DNA of 64,000 nucleotides from Verrucomicrobium sp. BvORR034. GTDB lineage: Bacteria > Verrucomicrobiota > Verrucomicrobiia > Verrucomicrobiales > Verrucomicrobiaceae. The notes below the pieces were generated by a model. That model was not told the DNA's origin. It saw only the letters and a program-made list of their open reading frames with translations, and did no database searches. The position numbers and the translations under genes were made by a program. Location of the stretch: the NCBI RefSeq assembly GCF_000739635.1, contig NZ_BATQ01000168.1, positions 1-64,000 of the forward strand, given 5' to 3'. Positions 44,931 through 53,315 of the stretch are shown in pieces. Position 1 is the stretch's first letter; every line of letters starts with the position of its first letter.

Positions 44931-46487
44931 ATGCGTTGGTGGCCCCATCTCACGTCCACTTCAGTCCTGCTCATCCCCTGTTTGGTCGCACTGTGCTTCG
45001 TGACTCCAGCCCCGGCGCAGGCCCCAGGAGTTTCCCCAGATCGCAGATTTGCCGTTGAACGAACCTTCTCCCCTGCGGAGGTGGCGACTTTCTTTGAAGC
45101 TATTGAGGATGGGGATACCGCCGCAGTGAAGCGTCAGCTTGATGCAGGCATCTCCCCGGACGTCACAGATGCCAAGGGGGTGAACGCGCTCTACTTCGCC
45201 TGTGACAAAGAGCAGCCCGCGATGGCTCAGCTTCTTATCGCCCAGGGCGCGAATGTCAATCTCACGCCCCGGCATCGCAGCACGGCGTTGCAGGTCTCGA
45301 TTTACCGGGGGTTTGACTCGTATGAGCTCAAGCCCAAGGCGGGATACCCGGAGCTCATCCAGACGCTGCTTACCAAAGGGGCGGACGTGAACGCGGTGGA
45401 CGCGGATGGCAACACGCCGTTGATCGCGGCGGCGGAGAAGGACGATGTGACCACCCTGAACCTCCTCCTGGAGCGCGGGGCGGACTTGAGCCATGCCAAT
45501 GAGAACGGCTGGACGGCGCTGGATCGCGCCGTGAGTTACCGCCGTCGCACTATCGCCCGTAAGCTGGTGGCTGCCGGGGCTCCGCTGGATGAGGCGCAAC
45601 AGCAGCACCTGGCCAACTATCAGTTTGCCCGCCGGGCAGGCGGCTGGTTTCCGGTGATTCTGGTGGGCAGCTTCGTACTGGCGGGTTTGATGCACCAGCG
45701 TTTTAAGGCGTTGCCGAAGCCCTCTGAGGCCCCTGGCGGCGGTGACAGCCTGCCCAACCTGCAGCCGCTCAAGTGCAACGCTTGCGGCGGCAGTGCGTCT
45801 TTACGGCCGGGAAAGGCGACGTGCTCACACTGTCACGAGCCCGTGCCGGTCCCGGAGGACTATGTGGAGACGCTGAAGCTGAGGGAGCGCACCTTCAAGC
45901 TGCTGAAGAAAGCGGAAAGGATGTGGAAACGGGTGCGGCTGCTTTCCATCGCGCCGATCCGCTGGGTGCTCTGGCTGGCAGCGGGCTGGTTTGTCTGGCG
46001 CATGTCAAAGGGGTTGTTTCCTCACTTTGTCCGGGATGCCCTCTATGATCTCATGACGTTCAAGGGCACCATGGCCTGGGCCCTTGGGGTGCTGGCCATG
46101 TCCGCCATCGCGATTGCTCTGGCGGGCTATGCCATCTATCTGGCCAGTGTCCGTGCGGCTCTGCCGGATCTGCCCGTGCAGAAGGCTGCGAACGGCAAGG
46201 AGGAAGACGTGCCCTGCCCGAACTGCGGTGGAGACGTGAACTTGCAGCCAAGCGATCTGGTCGGCGTCTGCGGCTACTGCGGCAGCGAGACGTATCGCAC
46301 TGCGTTGGCGAGGGAAGCGCGGTCAACAGCGACCGGGGAGAAACACGCGGCAGCGAGCTCGCTGCACGAGGCGATGGTGCGGGTGTATGAGATGCGGGAG
46401 AACGCGGCGCTGGCCGTGCCGATGGCAATCCTGGCGATTGGATTTGTGCTGGTGCTGGTGTTATATGTGGTGCTGTTGATTGTGTGA
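44931..46487 (+). CDS. Ankyrin-repeat membrane protein with two zinc ribbons
   Basis: 518 residues from ATG 44931 (MRWWPHLTSTSVLL), a signal peptide ending near APAQA. Three to four ankyrin repeats cover ~60-215 (ALYFACDKEQPAMAQLLIAQGANVN, NTPLIAAAEKDDVTTLNLLLERGADLS, GWTALDRAVSYRRRTIARKLVAAGA). A transmembrane helix (FPVILVGSFVLAGLM) leads to a zinc ribbon (CNACGG...CSHC), two or more helices (IRWVLWLAAGWFVW, MAWALGVLAMSAIAIALAGYAIYLA), a second ribbon (CPNCGG...CGYC) and a C-terminal helix. Ankyrin repeats are outside and zinc ribbons probably cytoplasmic. An unusual combination; function unknown. Confidence 0.78.
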   Translation: MRWWPHLTSTSVLLIPCLVALCFVTPAPAQAPGVSPDRRFAVERTFSPAEVATFFEAIEDGDTAAVKRQLDAGISPDVTDAKGVNALYFACDKEQPAMAQLLIAQGANVNLTPRHRSTALQVSIYRGFDSYELKPKAGYPELIQTLLTKGADVNAVDADGNTPLIAAAEKDDVTTLNLLLERGADLSHANENGWTALDRAVSYRRRTIARKLVAAGAPLDEAQQQHLANYQFARRAGGWFPVILVGSFVLAGLMHQRFKALPKPSEAPGGGDSLPNLQPLKCNACGGSASLRPGKATCSHCHEPVPVPEDYVETLKLRERTFKLLKKAERMWKRVRLLSIAPIRWVLWLAAGWFVWRMSKGLFPHFVRDALYDLMTFKGTMAWALGVLAMSAIAIALAGYAIYLASVRAALPDLPVQKAANGKEEDVPCPNCGGDVNLQPSDLVGVCGYCGSETYRTALAREARSTATGEKHAAASSLHEAMVRVYEMRENAALAVPMAILAIGFVLVLVLYVVLLIV

Positions 46488-46590
46488 GGCCACATCACCA
46501 CGCCACAGGTAAACGAGCGGGAGCTTTTTCCGATAAGTCAGTCAGGCTGATCTCGCCTGACACCGCTGGCTTTCTTGTCCAAATAGGTTC

Positions 46591-47142
46591 TCAGGCCTTT
46601 TTCGTCGGCAGATATGGCCTCTTCACGGGACGGGCCTCCCTATTTCGAGCGTGATTGGCCGATGTAGCAGGCAAACGACGAACAAGGATGGGAGCCCTGG
46701 GCCTGTCTGCCACGAGATCTTGTGGGAGGCGGCGGAGAAGCAAGATGAATGACAGCAAGATGCCAGCGGCAGCCAAGGGCCCAAGGCCGTACGTCTCCAC
46801 GTAGTTCTTGGTCGTCCACTCAATCCCAGAGAATGAGCGCCTCATGGCATCATCCACGATGTTGTAGGCACCAGTCCCCAACATCAAGGTCCCAGCAAGC
46901 AATCCGAAAATCGTGAACCCATCTCGAAGGTCAAACCACAAGCTGGTTGCCATGCTGTAGAGGAACAATATCCCGAGCGCCGCCAGGGCGATAAACAGGA
47001 TGCCCATCGGGATACTCGCAATCCCCAGAAACAGAGCCATGAGTGACATGCCTCCCACCGCGACACAGAGTGGCAAGATGACCACCGTGCTGATGACGAT
47101 CTTTCCTAGGTGAATTTTCGCGTCCCGGCTTTCGTTCTTCAC
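46591..47142 (-). CDS. Hypothetical four-helix membrane protein
   Basis: 183 residues. Four hydrophobic segments: IVISTVVILPLCVAVGGMSLMALFLG, ASIPMGILFIALAALGILFLYSM, FTIFGLLAGTLMLGTGAYNIV and GPLAAAGILLSFILLL, then a basic Arg-rich tail. No catalytic motif; family not recognised. It is the last gene in a minus-strand run of nine small genes. Confidence 0.6.
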   Translation of the reverse strand: MKNESRDAKIHLGKIVISTVVILPLCVAVGGMSLMALFLGIASIPMGILFIALAALGILFLYSMATSLWFDLRDGFTIFGLLAGTLMLGTGAYNIVDDAMRRSFSGIEWTTKNYVETYGLGPLAAAGILLSFILLLRRLPQDLVADRPRAPILVRRLPATSANHARNREARPVKRPYLPTKKA

Positions 47143-47249
47143 GGCGGATCAATCCCTATTTCTGCATACGGTAGTGTGAAGCAGATCTGAGGGCAAGGAA
47201 CTTGCCAGATCAGGACCGCCCTCCTGTCCGCATGAGAATCAGTGAGCTT

Positions 47250-47669
47250 TCATCGCCCTGTCTCCCCCTCAACCCCAAAATAGCCCCTCCGAAGCGGCGC
47301 AAAGAAAGCCCGTTCTCCTAGCTCGACCCCCAGGTGTAAAAGTAAACGACGGAGAGGAACATCGCTCTCCGTGAATTCGATCTCTTCCCGAACCTGCCCG
47401 TCACGAAATGCAAAACCAGCGTGGTCACATACACCTCCAAAGCACTCCACATACAAATACACGAAAGTAGCTGATGGGAATCGGTGACTCCAGTCGACCA
47501 GGACTAGATCCCGTGCTGCCTGGTTGCCAGCACGCTCGGTGCCGAATTTAACGCCGAAGCCCCAAAACGGCTGCTCCACCTTCCGCCCCACCCCTGGCAC
47601 TTGAGAGAGCAAATCATTCATGACCCCCTCGTCTCCATTCGAAAAGACTCCTGAAAAGTTGAATGCCAT
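47250..47669 (-). CDS. Hypothetical small protein
   Basis: 139 residues, no recognised family. Contains aromatic-rich strand-like segments (FWGFGVKFGTERAGNQAARDLVLVDWSHRFPSATFVYLYVECFGG). No signal peptide. Its size and lack of family are typical of the neighbouring run of orphan genes. The frame and sensible start support coding status, but another frame cannot be wholly excluded. Confidence 0.45.
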   Translation of the reverse strand: MAFNFSGVFSNGDEGVMNDLLSQVPGVGRKVEQPFWGFGVKFGTERAGNQAARDLVLVDWSHRFPSATFVYLYVECFGGVCDHAGFAFRDGQVREEIEFTESDVPLRRLLLHLGVELGERAFFAPLRRGYFGVEGETGR

Positions 47670-47758
47670 GTGCTGAGTTCGCGAGTTATTTTGTATAGCC
47701 TATGCCAGGCGCGGTCAGCCACTTGACTAGACAAGCATAAATCTCCATCCACGCCAAC

Positions 47759-48172
47759 TCACAGGCAGAAATAGAGATACATGGATTGCTTTAGGTCAAT
47801 CGCCCTTTGGGCAACTGCGGCAATCATCTTGATGACATCTTCGGCTTCCTCGGCACTGCACTGCATTTCCTCGGTCGCAGCCCACGCCTTGGATGCCTCC
47901 CACATTCTGGCGGCATCCAGTGAAGCAATCTTTCGCACAAGATCTTCAGGCACAATGTTGAGCCATTCTTCATCATGGGCAAAGACTTCCGTAAACTCGT
48001 CGATCGATGCAACATCCCATTCTTTGCCATCGATGATGGCCCAGAGCATCGATAGCTTCAAGGGCTCCATCGCGCTCATCTCTGCAACATCCTCCTGTGG
48101 CAGGTCATGATTCAGTTCGATTCGCACTGCGGTCATCTCGTCAGCAGTGAAGAATATTGAAAGCAGGCTCAT
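47759..48172 (-). CDS. Hypothetical small acidic protein
   Basis: 137 residues, acidic, helical (IDEFTEVFAHDEEWLNIVPEDLVRKIASLDAARMWEASKAWAATEEMQCSAEEAEDVIKMIAAVAQ). No signal peptide. Acidic all-helical proteins of this size are common among immunity proteins; no family is recognised. Separated from the next upstream gene by repeats. Confidence 0.5.
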   Translation of the reverse strand: MSLLSIFFTADEMTAVRIELNHDLPQEDVAEMSAMEPLKLSMLWAIIDGKEWDVASIDEFTEVFAHDEEWLNIVPEDLVRKIASLDAARMWEASKAWAATEEMQCSAEEAEDVIKMIAAVAQRAIDLKQSMYLYFCL

Positions 48173-48499
48173 AGAGGGAATATTTTGGGGGCAAGTTTAC
48201 ATGGTGGTTGAGATCTTGTAGCAAAAATTGAACTCCAACTCGCTTCGTTCGAGTGCCAAGGTCGAAGATGAGCAGTTCGCGAACTGAACGACTTGGATAC
48301 TTGCTTCCTGAGCCGACTAAAGTCGGTACTCCAACCCGGCTCGCGATGCCTTGGATCTGCATGGTTACACCTTCGTGCCTTTGTGCCTTTGTGTGAGGAT
48401 AGAACCCGATCCCCGCAAGCCGAAGCCTGAACCCCTTACCACTACGAGCCCAACACCTTGATCACTGACGCACTGTCCACTGACGTACTGATTACCACC
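48173..48499. repeat. Composite intergenic repeat, copy k1 (B + A)
   Basis: Region 48257-48499 is clearly similar to 52028-52257. It holds family A hairpin CCGACTAAAGTCGG (48313-48326), a GTGCCTTTGTGTGAGG block, and family B tract 48450-48499 that abuts the stop of the adjacent minus-strand gene. A palindromic AGTTCGCGAACT lies at its start. No gene in the gap. Confidence 0.7.
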
Positions 48500-49147
48500 C
48501 TACTCGTGAAGATACGCCCAGTCTCGAATCCTCTGGAGGCTGCCGCCGTAGCCTTTGGTGGGATAGTTCTGGAGAGGGAAGTACATGAACTCATCGAAGT
48601 TGATACCGCCACGTGGGGTGTTGATGATGATGACCCAAGGATTGCCTTCTTTTTCGCTGAGGTCTTGGGAGACAAAGTAACCGTACTCAGGATAGGCAGC
48701 CATACCGGTGCCGGGGATCGAGGGAAGAAAGCCAGGTACGAGCGCCGCGAGATCGCGTGGTGGTGATCCGTGCTGGGATTCATAAGCGCGAATGGCTTGA
48801 ATCAGTGGAGCGCTGCGCTCCGCAAGACGGTGAAAGGCGGTCATCCGGATATGCCAGCCCCATTGAATACCCATCAAGACCGCCGCCGAGAGAATGACCG
48901 CCGCAATCAAGGTTCGAATCGCGACAGGCCGAAACCGACGATTCACAAGCAACACCAGTGAGACAACCATACCTCCCAATGCCAGGGAAAATGCCAAAAA
49001 AAGAGGCAACTCCAGCCAGAGAAAGACGGTGGAGCCAAAAGGGGCGACGGCAAGAAAGTGCACCAGCGGTGCCACAAAAACCGGCAGAGCACAGAGAGCA
49101 ACAAGCCCGGTGAATTTCCAGCGTCGAAGAATGCCTTTGTGCGTCAT
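48500..49147 (-). CDS. Membrane protein with type-II-pilin-like C-terminal region, unknown
   Basis: 215 residues from ATG 49147 (MTHKGILRRWKF); the frame extends to 49327 without support. Three to four hydrophobic segments (LVALCALPVFVAPLVHFLAVA, VFLWLELPLFLAFSLALGGMVVSLVLLV, IRTLIAAVILSAAVLMGIQWGW) precede a soluble region (HRLAERSAPLIQAIRAYESQHGSPPRDLAALVPGFLPSIPGTG) resembling the pseudopilin-like extracellular helix and loop with a PPxxLxxLVP motif. Function unknown. A family B tract follows its stop in sense direction. Confidence 0.6.
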   Translation of the reverse strand: MTHKGILRRWKFTGLVALCALPVFVAPLVHFLAVAPFGSTVFLWLELPLFLAFSLALGGMVVSLVLLVNRRFRPVAIRTLIAAVILSAAVLMGIQWGWHIRMTAFHRLAERSAPLIQAIRAYESQHGSPPRDLAALVPGFLPSIPGTGMAAYPEYGYFVSQDLSEKEGNPWVIIINTPRGGINFDEFMYFPLQNYPTKGYGGSLQRIRDWAYLHE

Positions 49148-49202
49148 GAACGGAACAAGCAGTGAGCACGCGTTGAGTCCAACACCTCTGATAGCAGCGA
49201 CA

Positions 49203-49604
49203 TTAGCTCGCCAATCGTAGGCGCAGATCGGCCATGGCGTCCTTCCAATCTGCACTGTCATCCCAAAGCTCGAGCAGTTCAGACGGTGGCCGCTGGATGC
49301 GATCCAAGACTGACAACGCCTCTGCAATCAGGGCTGAGGATGGCTGCAAAGGATGCGCCGCAACCCAGGCTTCGATCTTTTCGGTGTAGGCGTCAACAGG
49401 CGAAGGACGGCCACGCAGCCAAGCCAGAACCTCCGCAGCTGCAATCGCCTTCTCTGCCTCGTTGGAATCGAGATAGTCACCTTCAACGTCGATTACCTTC
49501 TGGAAGGCAGATTCGATGTGAGAAAGATCATCGCACTCCTCCAGGTCGTAGGCCCAGTCATTCGCGGTATCGTTACCGAAGCTTGTTGCATCCCATGCGC
49601 CCAT
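49203..49604 (-). CDS. DUF4259-type protein
   Basis: 133 residues. The start MGAWDATSFGNDTANDWAYDLEE is typical of the DUF4259 family (MGAWGxGSFxNDxAxDWxxxL), followed by an all-helical acidic body. Function unknown; similar small proteins occur in arrays of orphan genes. It lies 55 bp upstream of the membrane protein gene, with which it may be co-transcribed. Confidence 0.75.
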   Translation of the reverse strand: MGAWDATSFGNDTANDWAYDLEECDDLSHIESAFQKVIDVEGDYLDSNEAEKAIAAAEVLAWLRGRPSPVDAYTEKIEAWVAAHPLQPSSALIAEALSVLDRIQRPPSELLELWDDSADWKDAMADLRLRLAS

Positions 49605-49763
49605 TGTCAGCAGTAAGGTGTGTGGTTAAAGTTGGAGTTTAGTTTTGCGGGATGCCCGCCAGCACATTGATTGCCTCGTCCATTTACCATTTTGCGGTCC
49701 CGCCGGTCGTCCACAATGCCAGGCGGTGCGCGCACGGCGAGGGGCCAGGCAGGTGGTCAGGAC

Positions 49764-50264
49764 TCATGGTCGTGTCACTTTCCCCGCTTTGAGGATCTTG
49801 GTGAGAAGTCCGTCGAGTTCGGGAGTGTAGTGCCAGCCATCGCCGGTTCCCAGGAGGAATTTTTCCAACTGGTAGTCATCAAGCATGAGAAAGGTCAAAC
49901 CACCCACCTCAAGTGCTGCTGGAGGGATGCGGTCCTCGCAAAGGATGTAGTAACTGAGGCGATCGCCAACCACTCCCTGCCCCTTGACGATGCGGACCAC
50001 GGTCGCGGTTACGTGGACCTCATGGTACGTGCCCGGGCGTTCAGCAGCCTTCGCCGTCTTCTGCACCTCGCAAACCAGAACGACATGCTTGGAGTTCTTG
50101 ATGTAGTCGCCGAAGGTTTCTGCCTTCCCTGCGGGAATCTCGCCAAAGCATCCGCTCGGGTGCGTCAGCAGGATGGCCCAGAGCGCAAGGATGAGGAGGG
50201 CGGTCTGCAAGGGCGGGAAGCAACGCCCATCACCCACATCCGCTTGTTCGCTATTGGTTTTCAT
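49764..50264 (-). CDS. Hypothetical exported or anchored protein
   Basis: 166 residues. A hydrophobic segment (LQTALLILALWAILLTHPSGCFG) near residues 19-41 acts as signal peptide or anchor, with a Cys after it that could be a lipobox-type site (PSGC). The mature domain is beta-rich (KHVVLVCEVQKTAK...YHEVHVTATVVRIVKGQGVVGDRLSYYIL). Its start overlaps the end of the DUF1877 gene by 4 nt, so the two form an operon. Family not recognised. Confidence 0.6.
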   Translation of the reverse strand: MKTNSEQADVGDGRCFPPLQTALLILALWAILLTHPSGCFGEIPAGKAETFGDYIKNSKHVVLVCEVQKTAKAAERPGTYHEVHVTATVVRIVKGQGVVGDRLSYYILCEDRIPPAALEVGGLTFLMLDDYQLEKFLLGTGDGWHYTPELDGLLTKILKAGKVTRP

Positions 50265-50758
50265 TGGTCAACGGTGAAGATCACGTGGCGACCAGACTTC
50301 TCAGCCCGGTCAAAAAACGCTGGCAGATCGGAAAACCAGTCCCAGGTGTACTGGCAGTCTTCCCGGCTCTTTTCCATGGCGTAGTCGTCGGGCAGTTGCG
50401 AGTAGCGCAGACCCACAAGTTCCGGGGTGACTTGTGCCAATGCATCCGCCAGAGGACGCAACTTCTCGTGTGTGACGAGCGACACGATGTAGTCTTCGCC
50501 TGAGTAGAGTTGTTCCCCGCCCAAGATGCAGAGACGAAGCGGTTCAGTGCCGCTATCGAAGGTCAGCCGTCCGTCCGTCAAACAGCGATGAATGGCATCC
50601 CATGCCTTGTCGGTTTCACACACGAATCCCGCCTCCTTTTCCCATCGGCTCTCGATATCTTCCTGCACGATTTCGATGAGCGCATCATCCGATTCAGCCC
50701 CTCGCAGGGCATTGAGATCGATGTCAGTGATCGCGAAGTGGACGCCTCTACATGCCAT
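50261..50758 (-). CDS. DUF1877/YfbM-like protein
   Basis: 165 residues. The pattern MACRGVHFAI...DLNALR...ESRWEKE...CETDKAWDAIHRCLTDGRLTFDSGTEPLRLCILGGEQLYSGEDYIVSLVTHEKL and the end ...VIFTVDQ agree with DUF1877 (E. coli YfbM family), of unknown function. Soluble, no signal peptide. It overlaps the next gene by 4 nt and lies 9 bp downstream of the zinc-ribbon gene, so the three are probably one transcript. Confidence 0.78.
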   Translation of the reverse strand: MACRGVHFAITDIDLNALRGAESDDALIEIVQEDIESRWEKEAGFVCETDKAWDAIHRCLTDGRLTFDSGTEPLRLCILGGEQLYSGEDYIVSLVTHEKLRPLADALAQVTPELVGLRYSQLPDDYAMEKSREDCQYTWDWFSDLPAFFDRAEKSGRHVIFTVDQ

Positions 50759-50767
50759 GGCAGCAGT

Positions 50768-51208
50768 TTATCCATTGATGAATGGTTTGTCTGGCAATTT
50801 CTTGCCGCACCATGGGCAAAAGGAGATGAACGACCTCTTGCCGTTTATTCTCCAGCACGGATCTTCGCCCCTATAGAGCTCGAAATCGATCTTGTTCTTT
50901 TCGCCAGACTCCTCAACCGCGACAAACATCCCGGCACAACAATAGCGGGAGAGACGGTACTGCCTTCGCATTACAGCCTCCGGAATCGCGGAGTGAATCC
51001 ACGTGCGACACTTCGGACATGTCCTGATGTGCCGTTTTGCCTTCTGGTCTGCTTCCAGATCCCGATCTGATGCAGGCGCTTCATCCGAGTAGTAGCACAG
51101 GGCAATCATCGCATCGATCTGGTATCGGTCGATCAGCCATGTACGGTGACCCCGACATATCGCAAGAGGCCCTGAACCGTCAGGTTCTGACAAGGGGATG
51201 GAGTTCAT
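50768..51208 (-). CDS. Zinc-ribbon hypothetical protein
   Basis: 146 residues. Two Cys pairs, CPKC (in TCPKCRTWIH) and CPWC (in FCPWCGKKL), plus a CC pair, suggest zinc binding. No signal peptide. Family not recognised. It heads the three-gene group with the DUF1877 protein and the anchored protein. Confidence 0.55.
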   Translation of the reverse strand: MNSIPLSEPDGSGPLAICRGHRTWLIDRYQIDAMIALCYYSDEAPASDRDLEADQKAKRHIRTCPKCRTWIHSAIPEAVMRRQYRLSRYCCAGMFVAVEESGEKNKIDFELYRGEDPCWRINGKRSFISFCPWCGKKLPDKPFING

Positions 51209-51315
51209 GACTGTTTAGCGGACGATTGAGCACGAGAGTCGTCTGACCAGACAAGCGCTCGTTGATGCAGTAGAAAGGTTGGTTTTGGGGTAGATCATTG
51301 GACGCCGGGAACAGG

Positions 51316-51933
51316 TCAGCCGTTCCTCTCCATGCGCTTGTTTTGCGCTTCTATGTACAACTCCGATAACGGGCGGTCAAAGGGCGGGTAGATATCCACT
51401 AGATCAGGAAGGTCGGCAACGAGGGCGTCGAACGACTTACGGCTGATCCGATGAGATCCTTGGAGATCAATCGTCTGCAATCGGTGCAGCCGCGCAATGT
51501 CTTCAAGGCATCTATCAGTGACAAGCGGCGAATAGATCAGCAAGTGTCGCAGCTCCGCAATCTGAGGAACAAAACTGACACCTCGATCAGTCAGGTGATC
51601 GGCGTGCGAGTGAATTCTCTTTAATTCAGGAAGGTGCTTGAGACGACGCAGATCGTCATCAACGAAGTCCACCCGCTGGTCCAGAATGAGCATTGACCAT
51701 TGCTCCTGGATTGGATGAGCATCCAAATACACTTGGGCGGCGCTCTCCGACATCTGATCGAGTGCATCCGGCAGATTCATCGTGGGAATGAGCGCTCTAC
51801 CGAAAAAGGCTACGGCATCAGCCCGCTCGGGAGAATCGTCAGTGTAGGTAACACGGTATTCTCGTTTGTGTTTGCGGACCCGAAAAACGCCCTTCTCCTC
51901 CCACGATCTAGTGATGATTTGGCACCTTGTCAT
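51316..51933 (-). CDS. LRR-like hypothetical protein
   Basis: 205 residues from ATG 51933 (MTRCQIITRSWEEK). The C-terminal half holds leucine-rich-repeat-like text: LRRLKHLPELKRIHSHADHLTDRGVSFVPQIAELRHLLIYSPLVTDRCLEDIARLHRLQTIDLQGSHRISRKSFDALVADLPDL, about five short units. No signal peptide. Likely a protein-interaction module. First gene of the nine-gene minus-strand run; the upstream gap holds a composite repeat. Confidence 0.6.
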   Translation of the reverse strand: MTRCQIITRSWEEKGVFRVRKHKREYRVTYTDDSPERADAVAFFGRALIPTMNLPDALDQMSESAAQVYLDAHPIQEQWSMLILDQRVDFVDDDLRRLKHLPELKRIHSHADHLTDRGVSFVPQIAELRHLLIYSPLVTDRCLEDIARLHRLQTIDLQGSHRISRKSFDALVADLPDLVDIYPPFDRPLSELYIEAQNKRMERNG

Positions 51934-52257
51934 CTCGCAACAGAAGATACAGATGAGCTGCGAAAATGCAGACAAATTTATCCCCTCCCAGCCTGTTCAG
52001 CACCTTCTAGTCCATCTTCGTTCAAGCGCTGGGGTTGAAGATTTGACGTCGGCGAACTGGACGATGAGGAAGCTGCCTTCTTGAGCCGACTAAAGTCGGT
52101 ACTCCAACCCGGCTGGCGATGGCTGGTTGTTGCTTGGTTTTTCTTTGTGCCTTCGTGTGAGGAATATCAAATTTCCGCAGGCTGAAGCCTGTACTCCGTA
52201 CAATTTCGGATCCAACACCTTGACCACTGACGCACTGCCCACTGACGCACTGGCTCC
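51934..52257. repeat. Composite intergenic repeat, copy k2 (A + A variant + B)
   Basis: Region 52028-52257 resembles k1 (48257-48499). It contains family A hairpin CCGACTAAAGTCGG (52086-52099), a variant CAGGCTGAAGCCTG + TACTCC (52178-52191) and family B tract 52212-52257 adjoining the stop of the alcohol dehydrogenase in its sense direction. No gene. Confidence 0.72.
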
Positions 52258-53271
52258 TCACTGGACCTGCACCACAGCCTTGACCACGCCGCTGCCGGGC
52301 TTGCTCCAGGAGGCGAATTTCTTCGGGGCTTCTTCGAAACTTGCACGGTGGGTGATCCAGGGCGTGGTGTCGAGATGGCCTTCCTTCATCAGGCGCAGGA
52401 TGCGGTTGAAGTCGCTGGGGATGGCGTTGCGGGAGGCGAGGAGGGTGAGTTCACGTCGATGGAACAGGGCGTCATCGAACGGCACCGTTTTGGCGGTGAT
52501 GCCGACCCAGACCAATGCACCGGCGAAGGCGGCGTATTCAAAACTGCGGGCCATGCTATCGGCGTTGCCGGTGGCATCAAAGACGATGTCCGCACCGCGG
52601 CCGTCGTTCTGCTTGAAAAAGTCTTCCGGTTCCAGGGGGGCATGAACCTTGGCCTTGGGATGGTTCTTTGAAACAAACGCCCGGCGGGTTTCATCTGGCT
52701 CAACGACATGCATCTTTGCCCCCGCCAGCCGGACGAACTCCATGACGCTCAGCCCTATGGGGCCAGCGCCCAGCACCAGCACGCTTTCGTCAGAGTGCGG
52801 GCACACGCGGTTCACGGCGTGGCAGCCGATGCCAAGGGTTTCCACCAGGGCGAGTTGCTCGTAGCTCAGCCCTTCCGCCGGATGGAGCTTGTCGGCAGGC
52901 AGCACGAGAAGGGGGCGCAAGCCGCCATCGGTGTGTACGCCAAGCACCTTGAGGTTTTCGCAGCAGTTGGTGTGCCCCCGGGCGCAGGCGTGGCACTCAC
53001 CACAGTTGAGATAGGGCTCCACGGCGCAGCGGTCACCGGGCTTCACATCCGTGACCTCATCCCCCACGGCCACCACTTCCACACCGAGCTCGTGACCAAG
53101 GATGCGGGGATGCTGGATAAAGGGCATCTTCCCCAAATAGCCGCTGATGTCCGTGCCACACACGCCGACAGCGTGAATCCTCACCAGCGCTTCATACGGG
53201 CCCAGTTCGGCGGGCTCCGGGAGATCGATGACGTCAAATTTACGTGGGGCGGAAAGGGAAAGGGCCTTCAT
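52258..53271 (-). CDS. Zinc-dependent alcohol dehydrogenase (MDR family)
   Basis: 337 residues, usual length. The catalytic zinc site is visible (Cys38 in GVCGTD, His60-Glu61 in GHEL), the structural zinc lobe has Cys90, Cys93, Cys96 and Cys103/104, and a Rossmann motif GAGPIG lies at 168-173. Closest to sorbitol/threonine/galactitol-type polyol dehydrogenases; the exact substrate is unknown. The SDR gene starts upstream on the same strand with a 44-bp gap, so both probably act in one sugar- or polyol-oxidation pathway. A repeat tract follows its stop. Confidence 0.88.
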   Translation of the reverse strand: MKALSLSAPRKFDVIDLPEPAELGPYEALVRIHAVGVCGTDISGYLGKMPFIQHPRILGHELGVEVVAVGDEVTDVKPGDRCAVEPYLNCGECHACARGHTNCCENLKVLGVHTDGGLRPLLVLPADKLHPAEGLSYEQLALVETLGIGCHAVNRVCPHSDESVLVLGAGPIGLSVMEFVRLAGAKMHVVEPDETRRAFVSKNHPKAKVHAPLEPEDFFKQNDGRGADIVFDATGNADSMARSFEYAAFAGALVWVGITAKTVPFDDALFHRRELTLLASRNAIPSDFNRILRLMKEGHLDTTPWITHRASFEEAPKKFASWSKPGSGVVKAVVQVQ

Positions 53272-53315
53272 GAAGACTAAAAAGCGATGCAGAAAGGAAG
53301 GGGCTAAACCTTCGC

